In this document: piece by piece, positions 1 to 7,379 of the stretch
How positions within the stretch are numbered: position 1 is the first letter of the stretch
Layout of the letters: each line of letters starts with the position of its first letter
From: an uncultured Lachnospiraceae bacterium
GTDB taxonomy: Bacteria; Bacillota; Clostridia; Lachnospirales; Lachnospiraceae
Reading direction: 5' to 3'
NCBI GenBank assembly: GCA_910585545.1
Contig: CAJUFN010000005.1
Span: 1-64,000, forward strand
DNA length: 64,000 nt
Notes under the pieces: model-generated
Database searches by the model: none
What the model was told of the DNA's origin: nothing
Seen by the model: only the letters and a program-made list of their open reading frames with translations
Made by a program: the position numbers and the translations under genes

Positions 1-52
1 CCACCAGTTATATATTTGACACCGAACTGGCGCACACTTCCCTTTTCTTCTT

Positions 53-80
53 ATTCTAGCACAGTTTTGTAGAAAAACAA
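53..80 (-). promoter_or_regulatory. possible sigma-A promoter pointing off the left edge
   Basis: Read on the minus strand, TTGTTT (75-80) and TAGAAT (53-58) are separated by 16 nt. The -10 is good and the -35 is weak. The gene it would serve lies outside the window. Confidence 0.3.
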
Positions 81-206
81 TTTTCATTTTTGTATTTGGC
101 GCACTCCTTTCTCATCTTTTTTGAATTTTTTGTCAGATAACAGATTTTAAATCACCACCACTTATTTAACTCGTATTCCACATCAGAATCACCTCCTTTT
201 TAGACA

Positions 207-240
207 ACTAAAAAACGTTCACTGGACGTTTTTGTCATAT
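207..240. repeat. dispersed palindromic repeat A, copy 1
   Basis: About 34 nt beginning ACTAAAAAACGTTCAC and continuing through GGACGTTTTTGTC. Near-identical copies lie at 27543-27577 and 41389-41423. The core is an inverted repeat (AAAAACGT / ACGTTTTT), so it could fold and terminate transcription in either direction. Confidence 0.75.
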
Positions 241-249
241 ACTGAGCAA

Positions 250-276
250 CAAAAAAACGAGCATTTCTACTCGTTT
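250..276 (-). terminator. rho-independent terminator, minus strand
   Basis: On the minus strand AAACGAG and CTCGTTT pair around a short loop, followed by a run of seven T. It is the first clear stop signal downstream of the minus-strand redox cluster that ends at 591. Confidence 0.6.
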
Positions 277-590
277 ACAATTGCGCTCGGACATCCTTGT
301 TTCAGAAGTCCTTCATCTATACTTTTACAATTATATCTTAGCACACCTGACAAGGTACGCCTAGGTTCCTTTACGTTCCTTTAGGTTACCTGGATGTTTG
401 ATATCTCCGTCTTCGATACAAAAGAAATATCCAGATAAAGATAATAAGCTGACTGAAACATCGAAAAAACTGCAGCGTCCAGAAATACAAACTCGCTCTT
501 CAAAAATAGATAGATTGGAAAATCTCTGCCCATAAATGCCCATATGCCATATCCTGCGATGAAAGCAATCCTACTGCGACTTTTTGCTTT

Positions 591-1298
591 TTATTCCTGC
601 TGCTTTTCGGGATATTCTTCCAGCGCCTTACCTACACAGGCAATGGCGTTTAGGCTGCGGGGATAACCGATATAAGGCAGGCACTGCGAAACAACACGAA
701 TCAAAAAGTCCTTGTCATTTCCCATATTCATATTTCCTTTTGCGTGAGCGATTAACTGCGGCTCACAGCCACCTTTCGCCATAAGAAAACAAAAGGTGAT
801 GAGTTCACGCTCTGCCAGAGTAAGACCTTTTCGGGTATAGTAATCGCCGAAGCAGTTTGCCGCAAGCCAGCGGTTGATATGGCCTGTTTTCCAAGCCTCT
901 TTCATATGTTCACCGAAGATTTCTACCTGTGTTTCAATTCCCTTTTCAAGTCGGTTTTTAAGTGTAGTGGTAGCTTGCCCATCAAGAGGCAGCAGAATTT
1001 CTTTTTCTGCAAAGATTTTGTTGGTACAGTTCAAAAATGGCAACATTCTGCCATACCCCAAATAGTCGGTTGCCTGATAGACGATTTCTTTTACCATTAC
1101 TGGCGTAATACCATTTTCAAGTGCTTTCGGCAGCATTTCTTTATATGCTTCTGCACCGCTGCAGCCGATTAGCGTTGATAAAATTGCTATATAGCGTGTT
1201 TTTTCATTTAATTGCCCGTTTTCATCATTTGGTACTTCGTTCAAAGCAAAGTACTCAAAACGCTCCATAAATTCGGGATCGGTAATATGTAAATCCAT
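591..1298 (-). CDS. carboxymuconolactone decarboxylase (AhpD-like) family protein
   Basis: A 235-residue, all-helical-looking protein of the carboxymuconolactone decarboxylase fold, with two CMD-like halves (about residues 25-110 and 130-220). Families of this fold include decarboxylases and AhpD-type peroxidase partners. I do not see a clean AhpD CxxC pair, so peroxidase activity is not supported. The upstream genes on the same strand encode a flavodoxin and a cupin, a combination common in Clostridia and suggestive of redox or electrophile metabolism, but the substrate is unknown. ATG at 1298 is preferred over ATG at 1304 because it sits 8 nt after the AAAGGAG ribosome site. Confidence 0.8.
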   Translation of the reverse strand: MDLHITDPEFMERFEYFALNEVPNDENGQLNEKTRYIAILSTLIGCSGAEAYKEMLPKALENGITPVMVKEIVYQATDYLGYGRMLPFLNCTNKIFAEKEILLPLDGQATTTLKNRLEKGIETQVEIFGEHMKEAWKTGHINRWLAANCFGDYYTRKGLTLAERELITFCFLMAKGGCEPQLIAHAKGNMNMGNDKDFLIRVVSQCLPYIGYPRSLNAIACVGKALEEYPEKQQE

Positions 1299-1356
1299 TT
1301 TCATTTCTCCTTTCAGATTTTTGGACTACCAGTGGACCAGACATGTTTTTCCTTAC

Positions 1357-1827
1357 TCAAAGACGATTTACCCAAATTTCCAGTTCTTTTTCTGAAACAC
1401 GGTTCAGCATTTTACCTTCCTCCCAGTTTGCGGTCGGACAGAAAAGTTTCAGTACTTCTACGGTCTTGCCCATTCCGCTGCCACCGCTGGTAGCAAAGGG
1501 AACAATACTCTTTCCCGAAAAGTCATAACTTTCCACAAAGGTATTGATAATGGTGGGCGCAACATACCACCAAATCGGAAAACCGATAAACACGATGTCA
1601 TAGTCACCCATATTGGATACTTTTTCCGCAATTTCAGGACGAGAGTTCGGATTGCTCATTTCAACAGAACTGCGGCTTTTTTTGTTCGTCCAGTCAAGGT
1701 CGGCGCAAGTGTACGGTATTTCAGGTTTGATTTCAAATAAATCCGCACCTGTTGCCTTTGCCAAACGCTCAGCGGCGGCTTTTGTGACACCGCTTGCCGA
1801 AAAATATGCTATCAGTTTTTTACTCAT
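1357..1827 (-). CDS. flavodoxin-like protein
   Basis: A 156-residue flavodoxin. The N-terminus carries the FMN phosphate-binding loop (LIAYFSASGVTKAAA), followed by the FIGFPIWWYVAP segment and a PFATSGGSGMGKT segment that usually contact the flavin. It should be a cytoplasmic one- or two-electron carrier. ATG at 1827 is chosen over the upstream ATG at 1860 because GGAGG lies just before it and flavodoxins normally begin directly with this strand. It starts 1 nt after the cupin stop codon, indicating translational coupling. The CMD-like gene follows. Confidence 0.88.
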   Translation of the reverse strand: MSKKLIAYFSASGVTKAAAERLAKATGADLFEIKPEIPYTCADLDWTNKKSRSSVEMSNPNSRPEIAEKVSNMGDYDIVFIGFPIWWYVAPTIINTFVESYDFSGKSIVPFATSGGSGMGKTVEVLKLFCPTANWEEGKMLNRVSEKELEIWVNRL

Positions 1828-1828
1828 T

Positions 1829-2272
1829 TCATTTTTCCTCCAATTTATTGTATTCTTCATCGTTCATAGGCTCGCACCATTCATTCCAAGTGTGCTCTCC
1901 TGGCACTTCTACAGCAATATGCGAAAACCAGCTATCCTTTTTCGCACCGTGCCAATGTTTTACCTCTGCCGGAATTGTGATTACCATTCCAGGGCTAAGG
2001 GAAACAGGCGCTTTATCTTCCTCCTGATACCAACCTTCACCCGCTGTGCAAATGAGAATCTGTCCGCCGCCGTTTTTGGCGTGATGAATATGCCAATTGT
2101 TACGGCAACCTGGTTCAAAAGTTACGCTGGCAAGGAAAACGGCTGTTTCCTGTAGATTTGTCAGCGGATTCAAAAATGATTCTCCAATAAAATATTTTGC
2201 AAATGCTTCGTTGGGCTTTCCCATTCCGAAAACATTGTTTTCTTCAAATTGCTTTTTATCCAACACTTTCAT
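1829..2272 (-). CDS. cupin-domain protein
   Basis: A 147-residue single-domain cupin. Cupin motif 1 is around residues 60-80 (WHIHHAKNGGGQILICTAG) and motif 2 around 100-115 (PAEVKHWHGA), supplying histidines typical of a metal site. It matches small cupins encoded with carboxymuconolactone decarboxylase genes. The role is probably metal-dependent handling of a small molecule; the substrate cannot be read from sequence. It is the first gene of the three-gene run cupin-flavodoxin-CMD, and GGGAG lies 9 nt before its ATG. An inverted repeat and a TATAAT box precede it. Confidence 0.82.
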   Translation of the reverse strand: MKVLDKKQFEENNVFGMGKPNEAFAKYFIGESFLNPLTNLQETAVFLASVTFEPGCRNNWHIHHAKNGGGQILICTAGEGWYQEEDKAPVSLSPGMVITIPAEVKHWHGAKKDSWFSHIAVEVPGEHTWNEWCEPMNDEEYNKLEEK

Positions 2273-2335
2273 TATTCCAAACTCCCTTTGACTTTTCTTT
2301 CTGATAAGGATAACTTTCCTATATCAAGATAAAGA

Positions 2336-2363
2336 TGTTCCGTCTTGGAACACCTTCATTATA
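2336..2363 (-). promoter_or_regulatory. promoter -10 and overlapping operator of the cupin operon
   Basis: A TATAAT box (2358-2363, minus strand) is followed by the perfect inverted repeat TGTTCC-N5-GGAACA (2336-2352), which would cover the transcription start. The placement suggests a repressor or regulator site for the cupin-flavodoxin-CMD genes. I could not identify a convincing -35. Confidence 0.45.
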
Positions 2364-2390
2364 AATCCGACTATTTAAAATATCTAATAC

Positions 2391-3281
2391 CTATAATTCA
2401 TCATAAGATATGCTTTTTAAGTATTGACTTGAAAACTCAATAAATGCCGTAACAGCAGAAGAAAAAATCTGCTCTTTTTTCCATGCCAATACAGTATCAA
2501 TTTTGAGAGCAGGTTTAAGAGGTATAAATCGTAATCCGTCGTAGTTACAATTCAATTTGATACCGATTACTGCACCGATATTGCTTTGAGCCATCATCAC
2601 CTCATTATATAACAAATTTCCTTTTGCAATAATATCAATCTGCGTAATATATTCGCCAAACCATTTACCAATATTACTCTGCGCAAAATCGCCCAAAGGT
2701 AAGATAAGCGAAATACCAACCAAATCCTGTGGCACAATGTACTCTTTACCCATAAGCGGCGAATCCTCTCGTACAAAAACTCCCCATTCTTCTTCTACGG
2801 GCATACTGATAAATTCATATTTCCGTATGTCAATCGGTTCGGACATCAAGCCTATATCCAAAAGACCTCTTTCGATGCGATCATGAATATTTCCGGCATT
2901 TCCGCTGTAAAACTCATAGCGCACAAGTGGATACTTTTTGCGAAAATCTGCAATGCAATCTGTTAAACAGCGGGTAGATAAAAATTCACCGCTTCCGATT
3001 GAGATAACACCTTCCAGATTTTCGTCTTTATGCAGAAAGTCCCGCTTCGTTTTATCTGCCAAGGATAAAATTTCCTGTGCTCTGTGCTTTAGAATCATTC
3101 CGTCCTCTGTTAAAATGATATTGTGATTACTTCTGACAAACAGCTTAACTCCAAGCTCCTTCTCCAGATCAGCAATTTGTCGTGATAATGTTGGCTGTGT
3201 CAAGTGAAGCTGCCTGGCTGCTTTTGTAAAATTTTCTTCTCTTGCAACTGCCAAAAAATAATTAAGTACACGAAGTTCCAT
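2391..3281 (-). CDS. LysR-family transcriptional regulator
   Basis: A 296-residue LysR regulator. The N-terminal winged helix-turn-helix (residues 1-60, with TKAARQLHLTQPTLSRQIAD) is typical, and the effector-binding domain follows (about 90-290). ATG at 3281 follows GGAGGTG. It lies upstream of, and on the same strand as, the cupin-flavodoxin-CMD genes, the likely targets; many LysR genes are divergent from theirs, so the co-directional order is slightly unusual. A perfect palindrome upstream (3328-3350) is a candidate autoregulatory site. The inducer is unknown. Confidence 0.92.
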   Translation of the reverse strand: MELRVLNYFLAVAREENFTKAARQLHLTQPTLSRQIADLEKELGVKLFVRSNHNIILTEDGMILKHRAQEILSLADKTKRDFLHKDENLEGVISIGSGEFLSTRCLTDCIADFRKKYPLVRYEFYSGNAGNIHDRIERGLLDIGLMSEPIDIRKYEFISMPVEEEWGVFVREDSPLMGKEYIVPQDLVGISLILPLGDFAQSNIGKWFGEYITQIDIIAKGNLLYNEVMMAQSNIGAVIGIKLNCNYDGLRFIPLKPALKIDTVLAWKKEQIFSSAVTAFIEFSSQYLKSISYDEL

Positions 3282-3327
3282 ACCAACACCTCCACATACA
3301 TTTTAACATATATCCGCTTTATTTTCA

Positions 3328-3350
3328 GCATATCTAATTAACAGATATGC
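3328..3350. promoter_or_regulatory. candidate LysR operator palindrome
   Basis: Perfect inverted repeat GCATATCT-N7-AGATATGC, 47 nt upstream of the LysR start. It has the T-N11-A character of LysR sites. Assignment to this regulator is inference. Confidence 0.45.
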
Positions 3351-3454
3351 CTATTTAGAATTATATTTGTCAGTCTGCCCCATACTTGCTCCATTTTTAT
3401 TTTTTTGTAAATTTGCATACCTCTCTTGGAAACCTTAATGGTGATCTCCTCAAT

Positions 3455-5437
3455 TTAGTTTTGATTTAATACGCGATATAAGAAACTAATAGCATCATCC
3501 ATACTGATTCCATTATGTCCTTTATCGGGCTCGAAGTGCAGAAATACCTCTATATCATTATATTCACCATTGCATTTCATTGTTTCTGCATTTTTCAGAA
3601 AAGGTACCAGTTGCGTGGAATTATCCGCAGTTGAACACAAATTTACATGCATATATATTTTGGGAACATAACCATGCCTTTCAAAAGCATCAATAATACT
3701 GAAACGTTCTCTATAATTCAGAGCATCGCCGATATTATCAAAGGCGAATGTAATTACTGAAGTTAACGCTTCTTTATAAATCCAATTGCGCACATCAAGC
3801 TGCGCATTGTCTGCAATTACCTTTGCACCTTTGAGGTATATTCCCATAATAATCGAAAGATATCCGCCCGCAGAAGTGCCGTAGATTGCTGTATTTTCCA
3901 GGCAAATCCCCATTTTTTCGATTATTTTCTTTAGAATCAGACTGCTGTTTTCCAAATAATAATCTTCATTTTTTCCGATTCCCCAACCGACTTGTAAAAA
4001 GCTGTTCAAATACAAAGTAGGATCCATACAAAACACCGATGAGGTTTTCAGTGTGTTCGCCCAACTGTGTCTTTGAAATACAGGGATAGTAATATCGCCC
4101 TCTGCTACGGCGCCGTTATTAAAAACAACAAGCTTATCATTATCGCTTCTGCGATTGATTAGATATTCATAAGGTACGCCGCCCTTCATTACACGCAAAA
4201 CATATAACCGGTCGTTTTGTATTTCATAATTGTCCAGTTCGTATTCATGTATTGTAACTTCAGGATACGGCAGCCTTTTCATTTTGATACTGAGACTTGC
4301 CTTTTGAATTGTTTGTTCAATCAGCTCTGTTGTTTTTGCTGTTTCCGATTTAATATCGTACTCATTTCCTATATTAAAGCTCTTATCTTTGTATCCATCA
4401 TATTTATTTAAATACCGGAGTAAAACATCGGCAAGCTCATTTTCGTCATACCCGATTAAATCTCCGCAATTATAATTCTCGATCAATTCTTTTGCCACCC
4501 CGACATCTGTAGAAATAATAGGCGTGTTGAGCATTACACTTTCAACCAAAGCAAGGCTGAAGCCTTCACTTAGTGATGTCAGTACCGTTGCTATACTGTT
4601 TTTTATATAAGGGTATGGGTTTTCAACAAATCCGAGTATTCGGACGTTTTTCTCCAAACCGTTGTCCTCAATATATTTTTGAAGCTTTGCTTTATCTTCA
4701 CCGTCTCCCAAAATATAGACCATAAAATCATCACGATGTTTCTTTATCTTTTTTGCGGCTTTAAGCAGCAAAATTTGATTTTTATTGTACTCCAGTCTGC
4801 CCAGTGTGGTGAACAGCATTTTGTCGGGCAGAGTGACGGAAACTTTGCATAGTTCCTGAAGCTTCTCTCCATCGACCGAGTTGGATATTTTGATTACATT
4901 TTCTCTAATGCCGAAAAGCTCCTGCAGAGCCTGCTGAACAACATCTGAAATGACGGCAATTGAATCGAAACATTTCAAAACATTACTCTGCATTTCATGC
5001 TCCTGTCTGACCTGCTTATACTGACTTGTGTTTTCATCGAGAACGGTGTAATCAAGTTCACGCATGTCTCCTCTGATCCAAAGAATTTTTGCTCCGCCCT
5101 TAATATAAGAAGCAAAATACGACGGTGCATTGTGATTACATGCAATGATGCAGTCGTATCTGTCATTAATCAGCTTATTGAATTGCATAGGACTTGCTAA
5201 CAACTTATAGTAATTGTTCAACGCAGCCTGTTCATCAAAATTTTTTTCTGTATAATCGATCAAAGAGTCTAGAATTTTGATGTTGCTATCAAAAATCGTA
5301 CTATCTGAATTCTTAAACAGCGGAAGGATACTGATATCATACTGTGTTTTATCCATACGATTCAATACATCTGCCAGCGATTTTTCCGTACCGTAACCAT
5401 AGGAAATACTCCATGTTATAAATAATAATTTTTTCAT
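3455..5437 (-). CDS. glycosyltransferase (GT4-like) fused to an alpha/beta-hydrolase
   Basis: A 660-residue two-part protein. Residues 1-380 form a GT-B glycosyltransferase: a nucleotide-sugar domain with GRLEYNKNQ (about 213-221) and the GT4 acidic signature EGFSLALVE (about 291-299). Residues 400-660 look like an alpha/beta-hydrolase, with the nucleophile elbow GTSAGG (Ser about 522), a possible Asp near 605 and His near 641 in DKGHNG. One chain could therefore add a sugar and add or remove an acyl group on a surface glycan. ATG at 5437 is preferred over TTG at 5449 because GGGTGA lies 7 nt upstream. No other capsule genes adjoin it, so it looks like an isolated accessory gene. Confidence 0.8.
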   Translation of the reverse strand: MKKLLFITWSISYGYGTEKSLADVLNRMDKTQYDISILPLFKNSDSTIFDSNIKILDSLIDYTEKNFDEQAALNNYYKLLASPMQFNKLINDRYDCIIACNHNAPSYFASYIKGGAKILWIRGDMRELDYTVLDENTSQYKQVRQEHEMQSNVLKCFDSIAVISDVVQQALQELFGIRENVIKISNSVDGEKLQELCKVSVTLPDKMLFTTLGRLEYNKNQILLLKAAKKIKKHRDDFMVYILGDGEDKAKLQKYIEDNGLEKNVRILGFVENPYPYIKNSIATVLTSLSEGFSLALVESVMLNTPIISTDVGVAKELIENYNCGDLIGYDENELADVLLRYLNKYDGYKDKSFNIGNEYDIKSETAKTTELIEQTIQKASLSIKMKRLPYPEVTIHEYELDNYEIQNDRLYVLRVMKGGVPYEYLINRRSDNDKLVVFNNGAVAEGDITIPVFQRHSWANTLKTSSVFCMDPTLYLNSFLQVGWGIGKNEDYYLENSSLILKKIIEKMGICLENTAIYGTSAGGYLSIIMGIYLKGAKVIADNAQLDVRNWIYKEALTSVITFAFDNIGDALNYRERFSIIDAFERHGYVPKIYMHVNLCSTADNSTQLVPFLKNAETMKCNGEYNDIEVFLHFEPDKGHNGISMDDAISFLYRVLNQN

Positions 5438-5449
5438 TTTATCACCCAA

Positions 5450-5765
5450 TCATCAGTATATGAGATATGGAATCAAAAAGTTAATGATTCGGTCCGCGTC
5501 GAAAGCGTGCCTTTGAAATCCGAGATTTATTTAGTTCGTCCGCGACTGATTACCTATGTTGTCTTAACAAACAATATGAAAACCAGCTTTGAAGATGTCG
5601 CTTATAGTTTGAGAAAAGCAAAAGATGAGTACAGATATACCAGAATTTGTGATATTGGAATGATACTTTTACCCCTTAAAATGCCATTTTATTATGTAAT
5701 AATCAGTAATTGTATGCGCTTGACCATAGCAAAGCTTGGCTACACCCTATTTTGAAAGTAATGAT
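5450..5765. other. 316-nt stretch without a recognised gene
   Basis: A plus-strand open frame (5507-5755, GTG start, 82 codons) exists, but it has no good ribosome binding site and no family I recognise. It lies in a patch with pseudogenes and may be a remnant. Confidence 0.35.
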
Positions 5766-5981
5766 CTATTTTGATACGATATAATCGTCAACTATAAACT
5801 TTGCTGAATAGCCAATACCTGCAAAATAAACACTAATATTTTTTTCTATTTCCTTTATTGTCTTTTTTGCAATCGTAGTAGATTTCGGATAATCCCAGGA
5901 ATCAATACTATCAACTTCGACAATTCCGGTATCTTCATTAAGAATCACCGAAAGCCATAATCCTTTATCTTCCCATTTCAT
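5766..5981 (-). CDS. hypothetical protein, probably a 3' gene fragment
   Basis: A 71-codon frame with protein-like composition (contains DSIDSWDYPKSTTIAKKTI) but no family I recognise. There is no ribosome binding site before the ATG at 5981. The frame stays open upstream to about 6009, directly behind the stop of the truncated PNPOx frame, and that upstream part reads as coding-like. I therefore think this is the C-terminal part of a gene whose front was lost in a recombination, not an independent gene. Confidence 0.35.
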   Translation of the reverse strand: MKWEDKGLWLSVILNEDTGIVEVDSIDSWDYPKSTTIAKKTIKEIEKNISVYFAGIGYSAKFIVDDYIVSK

Positions 5982-5994
5982 ATAAATAAACTCA

Positions 5995-6239
5995 TATCTC
6001 GTCTTGAGCGATCACGCAAAAGGTGCTTTACTGCATTTCCTCATGGCATCTATTTTGTATCCCACTTTTGCACTGTGAAAATAAATTTTAGAATTGTCAT
6101 AAACATAACTGATAGGAACAGCATATGGATATCCATTATCACCCAGTAATGCCAATACCCCAGAAGTTCCTTTCTCGAGTATTTCAATATTTTCTTTATT
6201 GCTTAAAATTTGCTTTTTTCTTCTCATTTCTCTAAACAT
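5995..6239 (-). pseudogene. pyridoxamine 5'-phosphate oxidase-family protein, frameshifted and truncated
   Basis: The first 75 codons match the N-terminus of small FMN-binding PNPOx/NimA-type proteins (ILEKGTSGVLALLGDNGYPY, then PISYVYDNSKIYFHSAKVGY). The usual length is about 150 residues. The frame ends early at 6012. If one base is restored in the short A-run at 6018-6021 the protein continues with the expected FCVIAQDEI, so a 1-nt deletion is likely. Homology then stops near 5995, where the sequence joins an unrelated fragment. ATG at 6239 has an AGAGG site. Confidence 0.75.
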
Positions 6240-6477
6240 ATCTCTTTACCTCTTTTATCCTTCTAAACTAAAATAAGCACTCGACTACACACCTTCTATG
6301 ACCTAACGATGTGTAACGAATGCTTTCGCTTCTCTACCCGGTGGCAGACTATTATAGAGTTTTCTGTTATGCCCTGTGCCTATTGCCTTAAACAAATTTT
6401 TGCATTCTTTCCTTATCTGGTTACATTCATTATTCATTCCAAAAATCCAATTAGAATAATAGAATAAATAATACAAG
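6240..6477. other. gap downstream of tRNA-Leu
   Basis: There is no convincing gene. A 44-codon frame on the minus strand (6303-6437) lacks a good ribosome binding site. With the pseudogene next to it, this stretch resembles a degraded integration region behind the tRNA 3' end. Confidence 0.35.
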
Positions 6478-6511
6478 CAAAAATCCGCCCACTTACGTGA
6501 ACGGATTTTTG
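6478..6511 (-). terminator. terminator of tRNA-Leu
   Basis: On the minus strand AAAATCCG and CGGATTTTT form a stem directly after the tRNA, with a T-rich 3' side. Confidence 0.7.
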
Positions 6512-6517
6512 TTTTGA

Positions 6518-6600
6518 TGCAGGTGGTGGGACTTGAACCCACACGAGGTCGCCCCCGCAAGATTTTGAGTCTTGTGCGTCTGCCATTCCGCCACACCTGC
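6518..6600 (-). tRNA. tRNA-Leu (anticodon CAA)
   Basis: An 83-nt class II tRNA. The acceptor GCAGGTG pairs with CACCTGC and the discriminator is A. The anticodon loop CTCAAAA gives CAA (reads TTG), a long variable arm follows, and the T-arm carries GGTTCAAGTCC. CCA is not encoded. It has its own terminator. Confidence 0.95.
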
Positions 6601-6701
6601 CTATATGAGCGGCTGTTTTTCAACCGCTCAATCATAATAGCATATTCATCTTTATATGTCAATACCGGAATAAATTTTTTTTTGCAACAGACAATGCTTA
6701 C

Positions 6702-7367
6702 CTATTCCATTGCGTCTATATCTATCAATGACAATTCTAAAACCTCAAAGTCTTTGTCCGGAATCTCCCATACTCCATCGTCATCCTGACTTACTTTCAC
6801 TTCAACCGTTGTCGGCTCCTGATAAGTCGCGCTAGCAAGACTTTCCTTAAAAAGCGCAATCACCTTTCCATATAAATCCTGCGCCATTTTTTCATCCGTG
6901 AGCTGCTCGCCTCCTTCTAACGCTGCTGCCACGATTTCCTCTACATAGCTTTCTGCTGCTTCCTCAAATTTTTCCATAGCTCCTGCAAAAACATTCATTT
7001 TTTCTGTTTCTACTTTTACCATATAAGAACCATCTTTTTCCTTTTGGGCCTCTTTCACCTCATATTTTACAGCTTTATACAAATCGATGCTGAATTGACG
7101 AAATTCTTCAAGTGCCTCTTCATTGACTCCAAACTCTCCAAACTGTTCTACTGCTTCATCCAAAGTATCCTCGTAATCCTTGAGTGCCTCTTCTTTGGAA
7201 CATCCCACAAATTTGATATAGTCTTCCGCTTCGCCCTTCATCGTCATGTCAAGCGTTGCCTTCACATATCCGGCCGCATCAAACTCTTTCCTTTTGCATC
7301 CTGCAAAAGTCATCATCACTGCCACAACAAACCCCACAATAAGTACACTTTTCATTCCTTTTCTCAT
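6702..7367 (-). CDS. putative lipoprotein
   Basis: A 221-residue protein with a type II signal peptide: MRKGMKSV, a hydrophobic stretch, then the lipobox FAGC with Cys near residue 24. The mature part is acidic and predicted helical, with no catalytic motif I can see. It resembles the small Gram-positive lipoproteins annotated as domains of unknown function (DUF5105-like is possible but unproven). ATG at 7367 follows AAGGAGG. It lies 12 nt downstream of lysA on the same strand and is probably co-transcribed, although no functional link is apparent. It would be anchored outside the membrane. Confidence 0.78.
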   Translation of the reverse strand: MRKGMKSVLIVGFVVAVMMTFAGCKRKEFDAAGYVKATLDMTMKGEAEDYIKFVGCSKEEALKDYEDTLDEAVEQFGEFGVNEEALEEFRQFSIDLYKAVKYEVKEAQKEKDGSYMVKVETEKMNVFAGAMEKFEEAAESYVEEIVAAALEGGEQLTDEKMAQDLYGKVIALFKESLASATYQEPTTVEVKVSQDDDGVWEIPDKDFEVLELSLIDIDAME

Positions 7368-7379
7368 AACATTTCCTCC

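Larger units (their letters stand above)
1..590. other. 590-nt left edge without a convincing gene
   Basis: I see no convincing protein gene here. On the minus strand there is a near-perfect Shine-Dalgarno sequence (about 188-200) followed by ATG at 183 and only five codons (MWNTS, stop at 166-168). A promoter-like pair near 53-80 points off the left edge. A dispersed palindrome (207-240) and a hairpin with a T-run (250-276) lie further in. A 60-codon open frame at 361-543 (minus) has no ribosome binding site and no family I recognise; it may be a remnant. Confidence 0.5.

Noticed and set aside
361..543. 60-codon minus-strand ORF
   Set aside because: No ribosome binding site and no family recognised; possibly a remnant but not supportable as a gene.
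862..1300. AhpD-type peroxidase activity of the CMD-family protein
   Set aside because: No CxxC catalytic pair is visible in the sequence.
5507..5755. 82-codon plus-strand ORF with GTG start
   Set aside because: No ribosome site, no recognised family, and it lies in a degraded patch; kept only as a note on the spacer.
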